Notes: a model not told the origin generated them from the sequence alone. A stretch of 13,393 bases of DNA from Planctomycetota bacterium (GCA_030607345.1 JAUWKC010000011.1:1-13393), one strand, 5' to 3'. Numbered from the stretch's first letter, positions 1 through 6,639 are shown. Program-made: numbers and translations.

Positions 1-50
1 CAATTCAAAACCAATTGGCAAAAAGGCCGCGACCGCCAAACTTCACCAAA

Positions 51-75
51 TACGAGTTACGAGATACGAGATACG
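51..75. repeat. 7-bp tandem repeat (TACGAGA)n
   Basis: About 3.6 copies of a 7-bp unit sit head to tail: TACGAGT, TACGAGA, TACGAGA, TACG. The array lies in the gene-free left end of the window, outside any supported gene. From memory, similar 'tacgagata' runs occur between genes in Phycisphaerae genomes, which would make this one member of a dispersed minisatellite; that part is recollection and not shown here. No function can be assigned. Confidence 0.8.
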
Positions 76-82
76 CTCCTCC

Positions 83-97
83 GTGCCTATAAGGCAC
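83..97. other. Short perfect hairpin
   Basis: GTGCCT (83-88) and AGGCAC (92-97) are perfectly complementary around a 3-nt loop ATA. No run of T follows on either strand, so it is not a convincing intrinsic terminator. It lies just right of the 7-bp tandem repeat and may be part of the same repeat element. Confidence 0.5.
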
Positions 98-157
98 CTC
101 TGGCCGGGGTTCCTCTCTTGCAGGCAAGCCGCGCGCACAAAACAACCCCTTTTATGC

Positions 158-325
158 AAAACAAAGCCAATTTGCCAACCCCTGCTAATAACTGTAACCT
201 CAGCTCTAACAAGCACTTACGAACACAAACCGCCCCTGCAGGCGCCAAAAAACAAAGCCAATCCCCGAAAAGGCCAAAAATGAACCTAACCGCTTATGCA
301 ATAAAGGATTACGGAAAAAAACCCG
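158..325. repeat. Imperfect ~90-bp tandem duplication in gene-free region
   Basis: The first 328 bases contain no gene I can support. Within them, two units align with offsets of 87-92 bp. Both begin with AAAACAAAGCCAAT (158-171 and 249-262), both carry AACCT about 35-40 bases later (196-200 and 283-287), and both go on to a TTACG-containing stretch followed by an A-rich then CCGCC-like stretch. The two small open frames here (83-283 and 118-336) show no RBS, no domain and a low-complexity Lys/Asn/Gln/Pro composition. They read like translations of repeat DNA, not proteins. I recall similar 'NKAN...KMN...KDY' conceptual peptides from intergenic DNA of Phycisphaerae, suggesting a dispersed family; this needs a genome search. 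Confidence 0.6.
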
Positions 326-328
326 CCG

Positions 329-1159
329 TTACGTAAACGACCGGAATTCCGCGATAAGGGCCTTGGTATATTTGCCCGGCTTACCGTCGCCTATCGCCTT
401 GCCGTCGAAACTCACTACAGCAACAATGTCTTTCGTCGTAACGGCGATGAAAAGCTCGTCCGCCTCGCCGGCCTCCGCTGGCGTCAACGAATGCTCGACA
501 ACCTCCAGCCCAACCGCTTTTGCGCCTTTGATTACATACTTCCGCGTCACCGACGCCAGGATATTGCCCGTCAGCGGGGCCGTCCGCACCGCTTTTCCGA
601 ACACCGCAAAGAACGCCGAAGCCGCTCCCTCTGTTATCAGTCCCGCCTCATCCACAAGTATCGCCTCATCACACCCTTTTTTCGTCGCATCCATCCTGGC
701 AAGCACGTTTGCCAGCAGGTTCAGCGACTTTATATCGCATCTTTTCCACCGCCAGTCCGGGTGCGTAGATACCGCAATGCCCGCGGCCTTGACTTGCGTA
801 TCATCGTCCAATTCCGTCACCGTCAGAAAGAAATTCGGCTGCAAATCCCCCTCCGCCACATGGTTTCGAACGGCAGAGCCCCTGGTAACATGAAAGTATA
901 TCTTGGCATTTCCAATCTGAGCCTTGGAGAAAGCATCCAACACCCGCCTGCGAACCTCCTCAACATCGATTCCGCCTATGCCGATGGCAGCCAGACTTCC
1001 GCGAAATCTCTCCAGATGTTCCTCCAGTGCGAAGATTTTGCCGTCGTAGCTTCGCACAACTTCGTAGACGCCGTCGCCAAAATAGACTCCGCGGTCCAGA
1101 TACGCCGGGCCAAGCTCAGCCATCGCCACAATCCTGTCCTGTATCATCGCAAGTTGCAT
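329..1159 (-). CDS. dat: D-amino-acid aminotransferase (PLP class IV)
   Basis: Probable D-alanine/D-amino-acid transaminase, a cytosolic PLP enzyme that moves the amino group between D-amino acids and 2-oxo acids, for example supplying D-glutamate for peptidoglycan. The 276-aa product has the usual length. The PLP lysine is K144 in RCDIKSLNLL, which is nearly identical to the Bacillus D-AAT signature. E177 in ITEGAASAFF matches the cofactor-ring glutamate. Y32 in FGDGVYEVV and the R98-x-H100 pair in TRGSAVRNH match the carboxylate-trap residues that mark D-AAT, as opposed to branched-chain or ADC-lyase relatives. AGGAG (1167-1171) lies 7 nt before the ATG and fixes the start. The gene diverges from rplU and appears to share its promoter region. 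Its stop borders the repeat-rich left end. Exact substrate range is inferred from family. Confidence 0.9.
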   Translation of the reverse strand: MQLAMIQDRIVAMAELGPAYLDRGVYFGDGVYEVVRSYDGKIFALEEHLERFRGSLAAIGIGGIDVEEVRRRVLDAFSKAQIGNAKIYFHVTRGSAVRNHVAEGDLQPNFFLTVTELDDDTQVKAAGIAVSTHPDWRWKRCDIKSLNLLANVLARMDATKKGCDEAILVDEAGLITEGAASAFFAVFGKAVRTAPLTGNILASVTRKYVIKGAKAVGLEVVEHSLTPAEAGEADELFIAVTTKDIVAVVSFDGKAIGDGKPGKYTKALIAEFRSFT

Positions 1160-1237
1160 AGAAATGCTCCTGCACGCCTTTTTCTAAGCTTTCGACTACC
1201 TGCCAACGACGAAAATACAAAAATTGCCATAAAATGC

Positions 1238-1266
1238 TTTACAAACAAACACCGAACACATAATAT
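1238..1266 (+). promoter_or_regulatory. Predicted promoter of rplU
   Basis: TTTACA (1238-1243) and TAATAT (1261-1266) are separated by exactly 17 bp, a good sigma70-type promoter. The start would fall near 1273, about 40 nt upstream of the rplU ATG. The -10 coincides with the -10 predicted for dat on the other strand. Confidence 0.65.
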
Positions 1267-1290
1267 ATCGCCTTGGTTGCTGTTTTTGAA
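1262..1290 (-). promoter_or_regulatory. Predicted promoter of dat
   Basis: Read on the minus strand, TTCAAA (1290-1285) is followed after 17 bp by TATATT (1267-1262), matching sigma70-type elements at 4/6 and 5/6. The transcript would start near 1255, giving a leader of about 95 nt. The -10 overlaps the -10 of the opposite-facing rplU promoter almost completely. This is a prediction from spacing and consensus only. Confidence 0.45.
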
Positions 1291-1313
1291 TAGAAAAGCC
1301 CGGAGTTTTGAGA

Positions 1314-1643
1314 ATGTATGCCGTAATAGAACAAGGTGGAAAACAATACAAGGTCGCCGAAGGTGATTCTATAGATATCGAGCTGACCGACGTCGCCCCC
1401 GATGCCGCCAAAATCGACCTGGACAAGGTTCTGTTCGTAAGCGACGGCAAGAAAGTGAAAATCGGCGCACCATACCTCGAAGGCGCAAAGGTCGTTGCTT
1501 CATTTAAGAAGACCGCTGAAAATTCCGTAGTCAAAGGCCCGAAGCTTTACCCGGCACAGCGTCGCAGACGCAAAAACAGCAAAAGGCGCATCGGTCACCG
1601 CCAAAAATACCTCCAGGTGGTAATCGAAAAGATAAAAGCCTGA
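1314..1643 (+). CDS. rplU: Ribosomal protein bL21
   Basis: Large-subunit protein bL21, which binds 23S rRNA. The 109-aa product opens with MYAVIEQGGKQYKV, the family's hallmark N-terminus, and ends with the basic block RRRRKNSKRRIGHRQKYLQV, which matches the conserved rRNA-binding C-terminal motif (bL21s carry RRRK...GHRQ). Length is slightly above the usual ~103 aa. The ATG at 1314 is chosen because GGAG (1302-1305) lies 8 nt upstream; the TTG at 1308 would leave no room for it. The usual partner rpmA (bL27) does not follow. Instead a convergent precorrin-2 dehydrogenase gene ends 34 nt downstream, so rplU is monocistronic here. Confidence 0.97.
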   Translation: MYAVIEQGGKQYKVAEGDSIDIELTDVAPDAAKIDLDKVLFVSDGKKVKIGAPYLEGAKVVASFKKTAENSVVKGPKLYPAQRRRRKNSKRRIGHRQKYLQVVIEKIKA

Positions 1644-1677
1644 CAGAAGTATCACGCCGGGCAGGCGCGAAAAACTA

Positions 1678-2349
1678 CTACTCAGAACGCTTTGCCGGCG
1701 GTTCGGCGGTTTTCCCGCACCAGGCGCAAACCAGTTCATCGGCAAATGCACGCCATTTTTCGGCGCCGTTGGCGACAAAGTACTCGAACGAGTTATCGTC
1801 AACCAGATTTCCCAAGAGCGCCTTTCGGTCGTCCGGCTCAGGAATCTCACGAATGATTCGCTTTCTGAATTCCTCAAGTTCGGCAAGAAACTCGCCGTGC
1901 TTTGCAGTGAAAATTCTCTCGAGCTTCTTTCTTACGTGACCTGAATACGCCGGACAGTCACCCTCGGTACTGACTGCTATCTGCAGGTCGCCGCGTTTCA
2001 CCACCGCCGGCACAAAAAAGTCACAAAGCTCCGGCTCATCGACAACATTGCAGAGAATCTCCAGTTCCTGGCAATCCTTGTGAATCTGCCTGTTGAGCCG
2101 AGTGTTATTCGTCGCTGCTATCACAACGGCTGCCCCGAGAAGATAGCTCTTTTCATACCTGCCTTTAACCAGCTTGACGCTGGCGCCGCGACAAACGGCG
2201 TCAAGCATCTCGTCGATATGCTCAGCCACCACCACAAGGCGTGCGCCCGCTTCGAGCAGGGCGCTGGCTTTTCGGGCAGCAACGCTGCCGCCGCCGATTA
2301 CAACCGCACGGCGACCACCCATCTCCAGAAATATCGGATACTTCCCCAT
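1678..2349 (-). CDS. Precorrin-2 dehydrogenase / sirohydrochlorin ferrochelatase
   Basis: Related to Met8p and to the N-terminal half of CysG. Such enzymes oxidise precorrin-2 to sirohydrochlorin with NAD+, and many also insert iron to give siroheme for sulfite and nitrite reductases. The 223-aa product has a Rossmann NAD site, VVIGGGSVAARKASALLEAG (about 16-35), and the family motif CNVVDEPELCDFFVPA (100-115), whose D104 corresponds to the proposed catalytic aspartate. STEGDCPAYS (127-136) stands where CysG has its STGGTSP segment. A C-terminal tail with VCAWCGK (207-213) adds a Cys pair of unknown role. There is no methyltransferase half, so SUMT must be encoded elsewhere. The ATG at 2349 is preferred over the upstream in-frame codon at 2400, because a -10 element lies just upstream and the protein then starts at MGKYPIFLEM, as in homologs. 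The gene converges on rplU. Confidence 0.88.
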   Translation of the reverse strand: MGKYPIFLEMGGRRAVVIGGGSVAARKASALLEAGARLVVVAEHIDEMLDAVCRGASVKLVKGRYEKSYLLGAAVVIAATNNTRLNRQIHKDCQELEILCNVVDEPELCDFFVPAVVKRGDLQIAVSTEGDCPAYSGHVRKKLERIFTAKHGEFLAELEEFRKRIIREIPEPDDRKALLGNLVDDNSFEYFVANGAEKWRAFADELVCAWCGKTAEPPAKRSE

Positions 2350-2356
2350 ACGTTTA

Positions 2357-2383
2357 ATTATAGCACAGTCTGACCGCTGTAAA
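2357..2383 (-). promoter_or_regulatory. Extended -10 promoter at the start of the precorrin-2 dehydrogenase gene
   Basis: On the minus strand there is a perfect TATAAT (2362-2357) preceded by TGC, so it is an extended -10 (TGnTATAAT). A TTTACA lies 15 bp further upstream (2383-2378); this spacer is short, but extended -10 promoters tolerate weak -35 contacts. Only 7 nt separate the -10 from the ATG at 2349, so the transcript should start at or next to the start codon. No Shine-Dalgarno sequence is present. A leaderless mRNA is the simplest reading. Confidence 0.6.
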
Positions 2384-2453
2384 TACCAAATCCCGGCCAA
2401 AAGGCAAAAAACACCGCCGCCGAATCGTTTTCACCGAAATTGTGCTCTTTCGA

Positions 2454-2483
2454 TTAGCAACCGCCCCGAATATGTTGTAAACT
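2454..2483 (+). promoter_or_regulatory. Weak candidate promoter for the fumarase-beta / YchF-like pair
   Basis: TTAGCA (2454-2459), an 18-bp spacer and TAAACT (2478-2483) lie about 40 nt upstream of the ATG at 2523. Both elements deviate from consensus. It is the best candidate seen between the divergent precorrin-2 dehydrogenase gene and this operon. Confidence 0.25.
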
Positions 2484-2522
2484 TATGCAAATCGTATCCG
2501 GCTGGCTTTAGGTTGCAGGAAA

Positions 2523-3059
2523 ATGAGCGAGACGAAAATATTGCGCCCACCATTAAGCGAAACTGATGCCCGTTCACTAAAAGCCGGCGACGAGGTGCTT
2601 CTAACAGGAGTAATATACACTGCCCGCGATATGGCCCACAGAAGACTGTGCCAGGCAATTGACGCGGGAGACAGACTGCCGTTTAAGCTGGAAGGAGCGG
2701 TCATTTACTTCGTGGGGCCTACGCCGGCGCCGCCCGGACGCGTAATTGGTGCAGCCGGGCCAACCACATCCTCGCGGATGGACCCGTTCAGTCCGAAGCT
2801 GCTCGCCAACGGCCTGCGTGCTATGGTCGGCAAAGGCTATCGAGACAAGCGGGTGGCCGATGCCTTGCAAAAATACGGCGCGGTCCACCTCGCCGCTATC
2901 GGCGGGGCGGGGGCGCTGTTGAGCAAACACATAGTTGACGCCGAGGTAATCGCGTATGAGGACCTCGGCGCAGAGGCCGTCAGGAAACTTCAGGTCGTCG
3001 ATTTCCCGGCCATTGTCGCCTACGATGCGAGTGGCCGGACTGTTTACAGGGGATTCTGA
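2523..3059 (+). CDS. Class I fumarase / L-tartrate dehydratase, beta subunit
   Basis: Beta (C-terminal) part of a two-subunit, [4Fe-4S]-dependent class I hydro-lyase such as fumarase or tartrate dehydratase. At 178 aa it is the usual size of a free-standing beta subunit. Recognisable family blocks are TARDMAHRR (33-41), GPTTSSRMDPF (79-89), MVGKGY (101-106), GGAGAL (127-132) and the terminal EDLGAEAVRKLQVVDFPA (146-163). The Fe-S cysteines belong to the alpha subunit, which is not in this window; the upstream neighbour is a divergent precorrin-2 dehydrogenase gene. The ATG at 2523 is the only sensible start; AGGA (2517-2520) lies close to it, with a 2-nt gap. The stop TGA is followed directly by the ATG of the next gene, which suggests translational coupling. 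Substrate (fumarate or tartrate) cannot be decided from the beta subunit alone. Confidence 0.9.
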   Translation: MSETKILRPPLSETDARSLKAGDEVLLTGVIYTARDMAHRRLCQAIDAGDRLPFKLEGAVIYFVGPTPAPPGRVIGAAGPTTSSRMDPFSPKLLANGLRAMVGKGYRDKRVADALQKYGAVHLAAIGGAGALLSKHIVDAEVIAYEDLGAEAVRKLQVVDFPAIVAYDASGRTVYRGF

Positions 3060-4130
3060 ATGAAAGTTGCATTACTCGGGCTGATGCAGTCCGGCAAGAG
3101 CACCATTTTCTGTGCTGTCAGCGGCAAGGAAATTCCGCCGCCCGGCTCCACCGCCATTCAAGAAGCAATAGTACCGGTGCCGGATGAGAGACTTAACTGG
3201 CTGGCTGAGTATTACAAGCCGAAAAAGACAACGCACGCGACAATTGACTGTCTTGATTTGCCCGGTTTCAACTTTGCCGATGAGCACGGACGAGCCGCGG
3301 CGAGGCGGCTGATTGACCAGGTAAGAACCGTCGATGCGCTTGTTCTGGTGGTACGGGCATTTGAAGAGCCGGCCATTCCGCCTTATCGAAACAGCGTGAA
3401 TCCGGCAAGAGATTTGGATGAGTTGAAAACCGAACTGCTTCTGTCCGATTTGGAGCTTGTGGCGACCCGCATCGAAAAACTTGAAAAGCAGGTCACCAGG
3501 CCCACAAAGACACAGGCCCAGGATAAGGCCGAACTGGCGCTTCACAAAAAGCTCCAGGAGACCATCGAGGCTGAAAAGCCCATTAGCTCGGGCATCGAAA
3601 CCGAGCAGGAGCTTGAAATCATCAAATCTTTCGGATTCCTGACGCTAAAGCCCATAGTCGTCGCAGTGAACATCGGCGAAGACCAACCCGTGGAAAGCTT
3701 CGATTTCGGTGGCGCCCTGGAAGAGAATGTGCCGGTCATTACCATTTGCGCCAAGCTCGAATACGAACTTGCGCAACTGGACCAGCAGAGCAGACAGGAG
3801 TTTATGAAAGATTTGGGCATAACCGAGTCGGCGGTAAGTAAATTCGTCAATAGCTGCCACTCGGCGCTGGGCCTGATAAGCTTCTTTACCTCTGTCTCGG
3901 GTGAGCTGCGGGCCTGGCCCATAAGAAATGGCGTCATCGCCGTCGACGCGGCCGGCAAGATTCACACCGACATAAAACGCGGCTTTATCCGGGCTGAGAC
4001 CTTTGCCTTCCAAGACCTCAAACAGCTCGGAAACGAAAAGCAGCTCAAAGCTGCGGGCAAAATCAAACTCGAAGGAAAGGACTACGTCGTACAGGACGGA
4101 GATGTCATCCATTTCCGCTTTAATGTCTAA
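3060..4130 (+). CDS. YchF/Obg-like P-loop NTPase, divergent
   Basis: P-loop NTPase of the Obg/YchF group (356 aa; YchF is about 363). YchF/OLA1 proteins bind ribosomes and hydrolyse ATP rather than GTP. The P-loop is GLMQSGKST (7-15), where canonical YchF has GxPNVGKST. A DxxG element DLPG (66-69) follows. The specificity motif is N204-I-G-E207, the NxxE form typical of YchF in place of NKxD. A helical, probably coiled-coil region runs about 118-175. The C-terminal TGS/DUF933-type domain ends in EGKDYVVQDGDVIHFRFNV, almost identical to YchF. The glycine-rich switch II seen in YchF (GxxKGASxGxGLGN) is missing: here it reads DLPGFNFADEHGRAAARR. It may therefore be a second, specialised paralog. 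The start abuts the stop of the fumarase beta gene. Confidence 0.85.
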   Translation: MKVALLGLMQSGKSTIFCAVSGKEIPPPGSTAIQEAIVPVPDERLNWLAEYYKPKKTTHATIDCLDLPGFNFADEHGRAAARRLIDQVRTVDALVLVVRAFEEPAIPPYRNSVNPARDLDELKTELLLSDLELVATRIEKLEKQVTRPTKTQAQDKAELALHKKLQETIEAEKPISSGIETEQELEIIKSFGFLTLKPIVVAVNIGEDQPVESFDFGGALEENVPVITICAKLEYELAQLDQQSRQEFMKDLGITESAVSKFVNSCHSALGLISFFTSVSGELRAWPIRNGVIAVDAAGKIHTDIKRGFIRAETFAFQDLKQLGNEKQLKAAGKIKLEGKDYVVQDGDVIHFRFNV

Positions 4131-4321
4131 CGCAAACGAGACGGGAGTAAATTCACGCAGGCGTCAGACTTTTTTGCAAAAGGCGAAAAAAGAGGCTCAT
4201 TCCACCCGGAGAAACAGCAAAAACAGACGCCAAATGATTACACCGCCTGTTCGAAGCGCACCAATTACCCCTCCCGTTCGATGCTCGGCTGTGGATTGGC
4301 CGGCTCCGGAAAAGCCCGGGC

Positions 4322-5818
4322 TTAGTCGACGTTCATTGTCATCAGGAACTCGGCGTTGCTTCGGCACTTGCCGAGTCTGTTTTTGAGCAGTTCAACAGAC
4401 TCGACCGGGCTCAGCTCGCTCAGGACCCTGCGAAGTCGGTACACAAGCTGCAGTTCCTTGGGGTCGAGCAGAAGCTCCTCTCTTCTGGTTCCGCTTCGGC
4501 TGATATCAATGGCCGGCCATATCCGCCTGTCAACCAGGCGCCTGTCGAGGTGCAGCTCCATATTCCCGGTCGCCTTGAACTCCTCGAAAATCACCTCGTC
4601 CATCTTTGAGCCGGTGTCAATTAGTGCCGTAGCGAAGATAGTCAGCGAACCTCCGTGCTCGACGTTTCTGGCTGCACCGAAGAATCTCTTGGGCATCTGC
4701 ATAGCGCCTGCATCGACACCGCCGGTCAGGATTTTCCCCGAGTGCGGCATCTGGGTATTGTAGGCACGGGCCAGGCGGGTTATCGAGTCCAGAAGAATAA
4801 CAACATCGTGGCCGTACTCGACCGTCCGCTTTGCCTTTTCAATGACGACTTCCGCGACCTGGCAGTGACGGGCGGCGGACTCGTCGAAGCACGAGCTTAT
4901 AACCTCAACATCCGGAGCGGTCTTGCGCTGCATTTCCGTCACTTCCTCGGGCCTTTCGTCAATCAGCAGCACTATCAGCTTCACCTCAGGGTGATTGGTG
5001 CTGATGGCATTGGCGATTTTCTGTAGCAGGATTGTCTTGCCCGTACGCGGGGGAGCGACTAACAGACCACGCTGGCCCTTGCCAACCGGCGTTACCAAAT
5101 CCATTATGCGCATATTCAGCTCGCCCGATTCGTTTTCAAGGACAAGCCGCTCCTCCGGATGCAGCGGCGTCAGGTCGCTGAAGACCACTTTCTCGGCGAG
5201 GTTGTCCGGATTTTCGTAGTTGATAGCCTCGACACGCAGCAGAGCAAAGTATTTCTCAGAATCCTTGGGCGGTCTGATCTGGCCGGATACGGTGTTGCCG
5301 CTCCGCAGGCCGAAACGCCTTATTTGCGAAGGAGAAACGTAAATATCATCCGGGCTGGAAAGATAGTTGTAGTCCGGGTTCCGCAGAAACCCGTAGCCAT
5401 CAGGGAGGACCTCGAGTACACCTTCGCCGAACATCAGGCCGTTCTGGCGAATCCGTTCCTTAAGAATTTTGAATATCAGGTCCTGCTTTTTCAGCCCCTG
5501 GTATTCCTTGATATTTTCGTTCTTGGCAATATCATGCAGGTCAGACACGGTCAATTTCTGAAGGTCGGTCAAATACAGCTCGCCTTTCTTTATCCGCTCA
5601 TATTTGGCGTGTGTAGACTCCTCTTCCGCCTTCTTGTCCTTCTCGGCCTGGGTCATTGGCTTCTCACCGGCGCGTTCCTGCGTGGCTACGGCACTGTTCT
5701 GCTGCTGCAAAACGTCTGCGTCGGTCTGCGCAGCGGCGACTTGTCCGGCACCCCTTTTCCTTGTGTTCTTGCGTTTTTTCGATTTGCTCCTGTTCGTTTT
5801 TGCAGCAGGTCTAACCAT
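4322..5818 (-). CDS. rho: Transcription termination factor Rho
   Basis: Hexameric RNA-dependent ATPase that ends transcription. The 498-aa product has a long extra N-terminus: a Lys/Arg-rich patch (about 8-23) and a polar Gln/Ala/Glu-rich stretch to about residue 75. After it come the Rho_N helical domain ([16 protein letters not shown], about 84-99) and the cold-shock-like RNA-binding domain with DGYGFLR (RNP1, about 140-146). The RecA-like core has Walker A APPRTGKT (about 255-262; E. coli has PPKAGKT), [24 protein letters not shown] (Walker B), the Q/R-loop region [20 protein letters not shown] and arginine-finger-region [15 protein letters not shown]. The ATG at 5818 is chosen because AGGAG (5828-5824) lies 5 nt upstream; the GTG two codons earlier overlaps that RBS. 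A 12-bp palindrome AAGCCCGGGCTT (4312-4323) covers the stop codon. It is downstream of coaE on the same strand with a 166-nt gap. Confidence 0.97.
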   Translation of the reverse strand: MVRPAAKTNRSKSKKRKNTRKRGAGQVAAAQTDADVLQQQNSAVATQERAGEKPMTQAEKDKKAEEESTHAKYERIKKGELYLTDLQKLTVSDLHDIAKNENIKEYQGLKKQDLIFKILKERIRQNGLMFGEGVLEVLPDGYGFLRNPDYNYLSSPDDIYVSPSQIRRFGLRSGNTVSGQIRPPKDSEKYFALLRVEAINYENPDNLAEKVVFSDLTPLHPEERLVLENESGELNMRIMDLVTPVGKGQRGLLVAPPRTGKTILLQKIANAISTNHPEVKLIVLLIDERPEEVTEMQRKTAPDVEVISSCFDESAARHCQVAEVVIEKAKRTVEYGHDVVILLDSITRLARAYNTQMPHSGKILTGGVDAGAMQMPKRFFGAARNVEHGGSLTIFATALIDTGSKMDEVIFEEFKATGNMELHLDRRLVDRRIWPAIDISRSGTRREELLLDPKELQLVYRLRRVLSELSPVESVELLKNRLGKCRSNAEFLMTMNVD

Positions 5819-5984
5819 GGTCACTCCTTATGCTTCGTTTGTTTCCTAATTTTGCGGGAATCCTGAAGATTTCTTACGACTATCCCACAGGAAATAAATA
5901 GGATTTAAGCGTTGAACAGTCGAAACAAAATCTAAATTTTATAAACAAGCAGTACTAATAAGAGAAATTACCAACAAGCCCTGA

Positions 5985-6602
5985 TTACTTGCAACCCACC
6001 ATATATGAGAAGATTTCAACGACTTGCCTTGACAATTCGGAAAGCCCGGAATTGTTACGTATAACATTATCGGCGAGTCTGGCCTTGCTGTCAAGCGAAA
6101 TTTGAAAATTTTCCCTGACTGAAAGTTGACTTTTTTCACAAATCCCCATTTTTTTCGCCCTATCGAGCCTCAGAGGGACCTCACAATCCACAAAAATCAG
6201 CTTGTCACAGCGTTTTGCCCATCCGACCTCGACCAAAAGCGGCATATCAAGCACAATGGCTTTGACCTGCTCCTGGCGACTATATTCGTTCATAAGTTGC
6301 TCAGCACGTGCCAGAACATAGGGATGGACTATGTTATTGAGCGTTGACAGCTTCTCAGAGTCGGCAAAGGCAATATCAGCCAACTTTTGGCGGTCGATTC
6401 CTCCGGTACTATCCAGTATGCCGTTGCCAAAAGACCTTAGTATTCTATCTCTGACGTTTTTTCTGTCAAGTACTTTATGCGCAATTTTGTCGGCGTCAAT
6501 GACCGCACAGCCGAGTTTGGCAAATTCCGCCGCCACCGTACTTTTTCCGGAAGCCACTCCACCTAATATCCCTATTACTGGTTTTGTGCTCGGTTTGTCC
6601 AC
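5985..6602 (-). CDS. coaE: Dephospho-CoA kinase
   Basis: Last step of coenzyme A synthesis: ATP-dependent phosphorylation of the 3'-hydroxyl of dephospho-CoA, in the cytosol. The 205-aa length is standard. The P-loop GILGGVASGKST (11-22) stands directly before the helix, VIDADKIAHKVL (34-45) carries the conserved DAD...H motif, and NNIVHPYV (88-95) and VLDMPLLVEVGW (117-128) match the family's NPIxHPxV and DxPLLxE blocks. The start is GTG at 6602: an in-frame TAG lies a few codons upstream, no other start codon lies between, and the P-loop begins only ten residues in. No Shine-Dalgarno sequence precedes it. It faces the same way as rho, and the two may be co-transcribed. Confidence 0.93.
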   Translation of the reverse strand: MDKPSTKPVIGILGGVASGKSTVAAEFAKLGCAVIDADKIAHKVLDRKNVRDRILRSFGNGILDSTGGIDRQKLADIAFADSEKLSTLNNIVHPYVLARAEQLMNEYSRQEQVKAIVLDMPLLVEVGWAKRCDKLIFVDCEVPLRLDRAKKMGICEKSQLSVRENFQISLDSKARLADNVIRNNSGLSELSRQVVEIFSYMVGCK

Positions 6603-6610
6603 AGCCGAGC

Positions 6611-6639
6611 AATCTAATCGCCCCTACCCAATCGGTCAA
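6611..6639 (-). promoter_or_regulatory. Predicted promoter directly upstream of coaE
   Basis: On the minus strand TTGACC (6639-6634), a 17-bp spacer and TAGATT (6616-6611) match sigma70-type elements at 5/6 and 4/6. Only 8 nt lie between the -10 and the GTG start of coaE, so transcription should begin at or right next to the start codon. This fits the absence of an RBS. Confidence 0.45.

Noticed and set aside
300..331. Possible intrinsic terminator after dat
   Set aside because: On the minus strand a GGCGGG is followed by T7, but no proper stem pairs in front of the T run.
83..336. Two small overlapping open frames of 66 and 72 codons
   Set aside because: Low-complexity translations of repeat DNA with no RBS or domain; treated as repeat, not genes.
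491..1366. Long plus-strand open frame (291 codons) across dat and the rplU promoter
   Set aside because: Antisense shadow of dat, whose catalytic motifs are clear; the product is basic, low in family resemblance, and would run over the rplU promoter.
1644..1677. CGCC-GGGCA-GGCG hairpin between rplU and the convergent gene
   Set aside because: Only a 4-bp stem and no T run on the plus strand; not a convincing bidirectional terminator.
4150..4190. Possible terminator after the YchF-like gene (T6 at about 4169)
   Set aside because: The preceding ACGCAGGCGT can form only a 3-bp stem with a 4-nt loop; too weak to call.
5159..5866. 235-codon plus-strand open frame opposite rho
   Set aside because: Shadow of the strongly conserved Rho RNA-binding region and N-terminus; no RBS and no domain.
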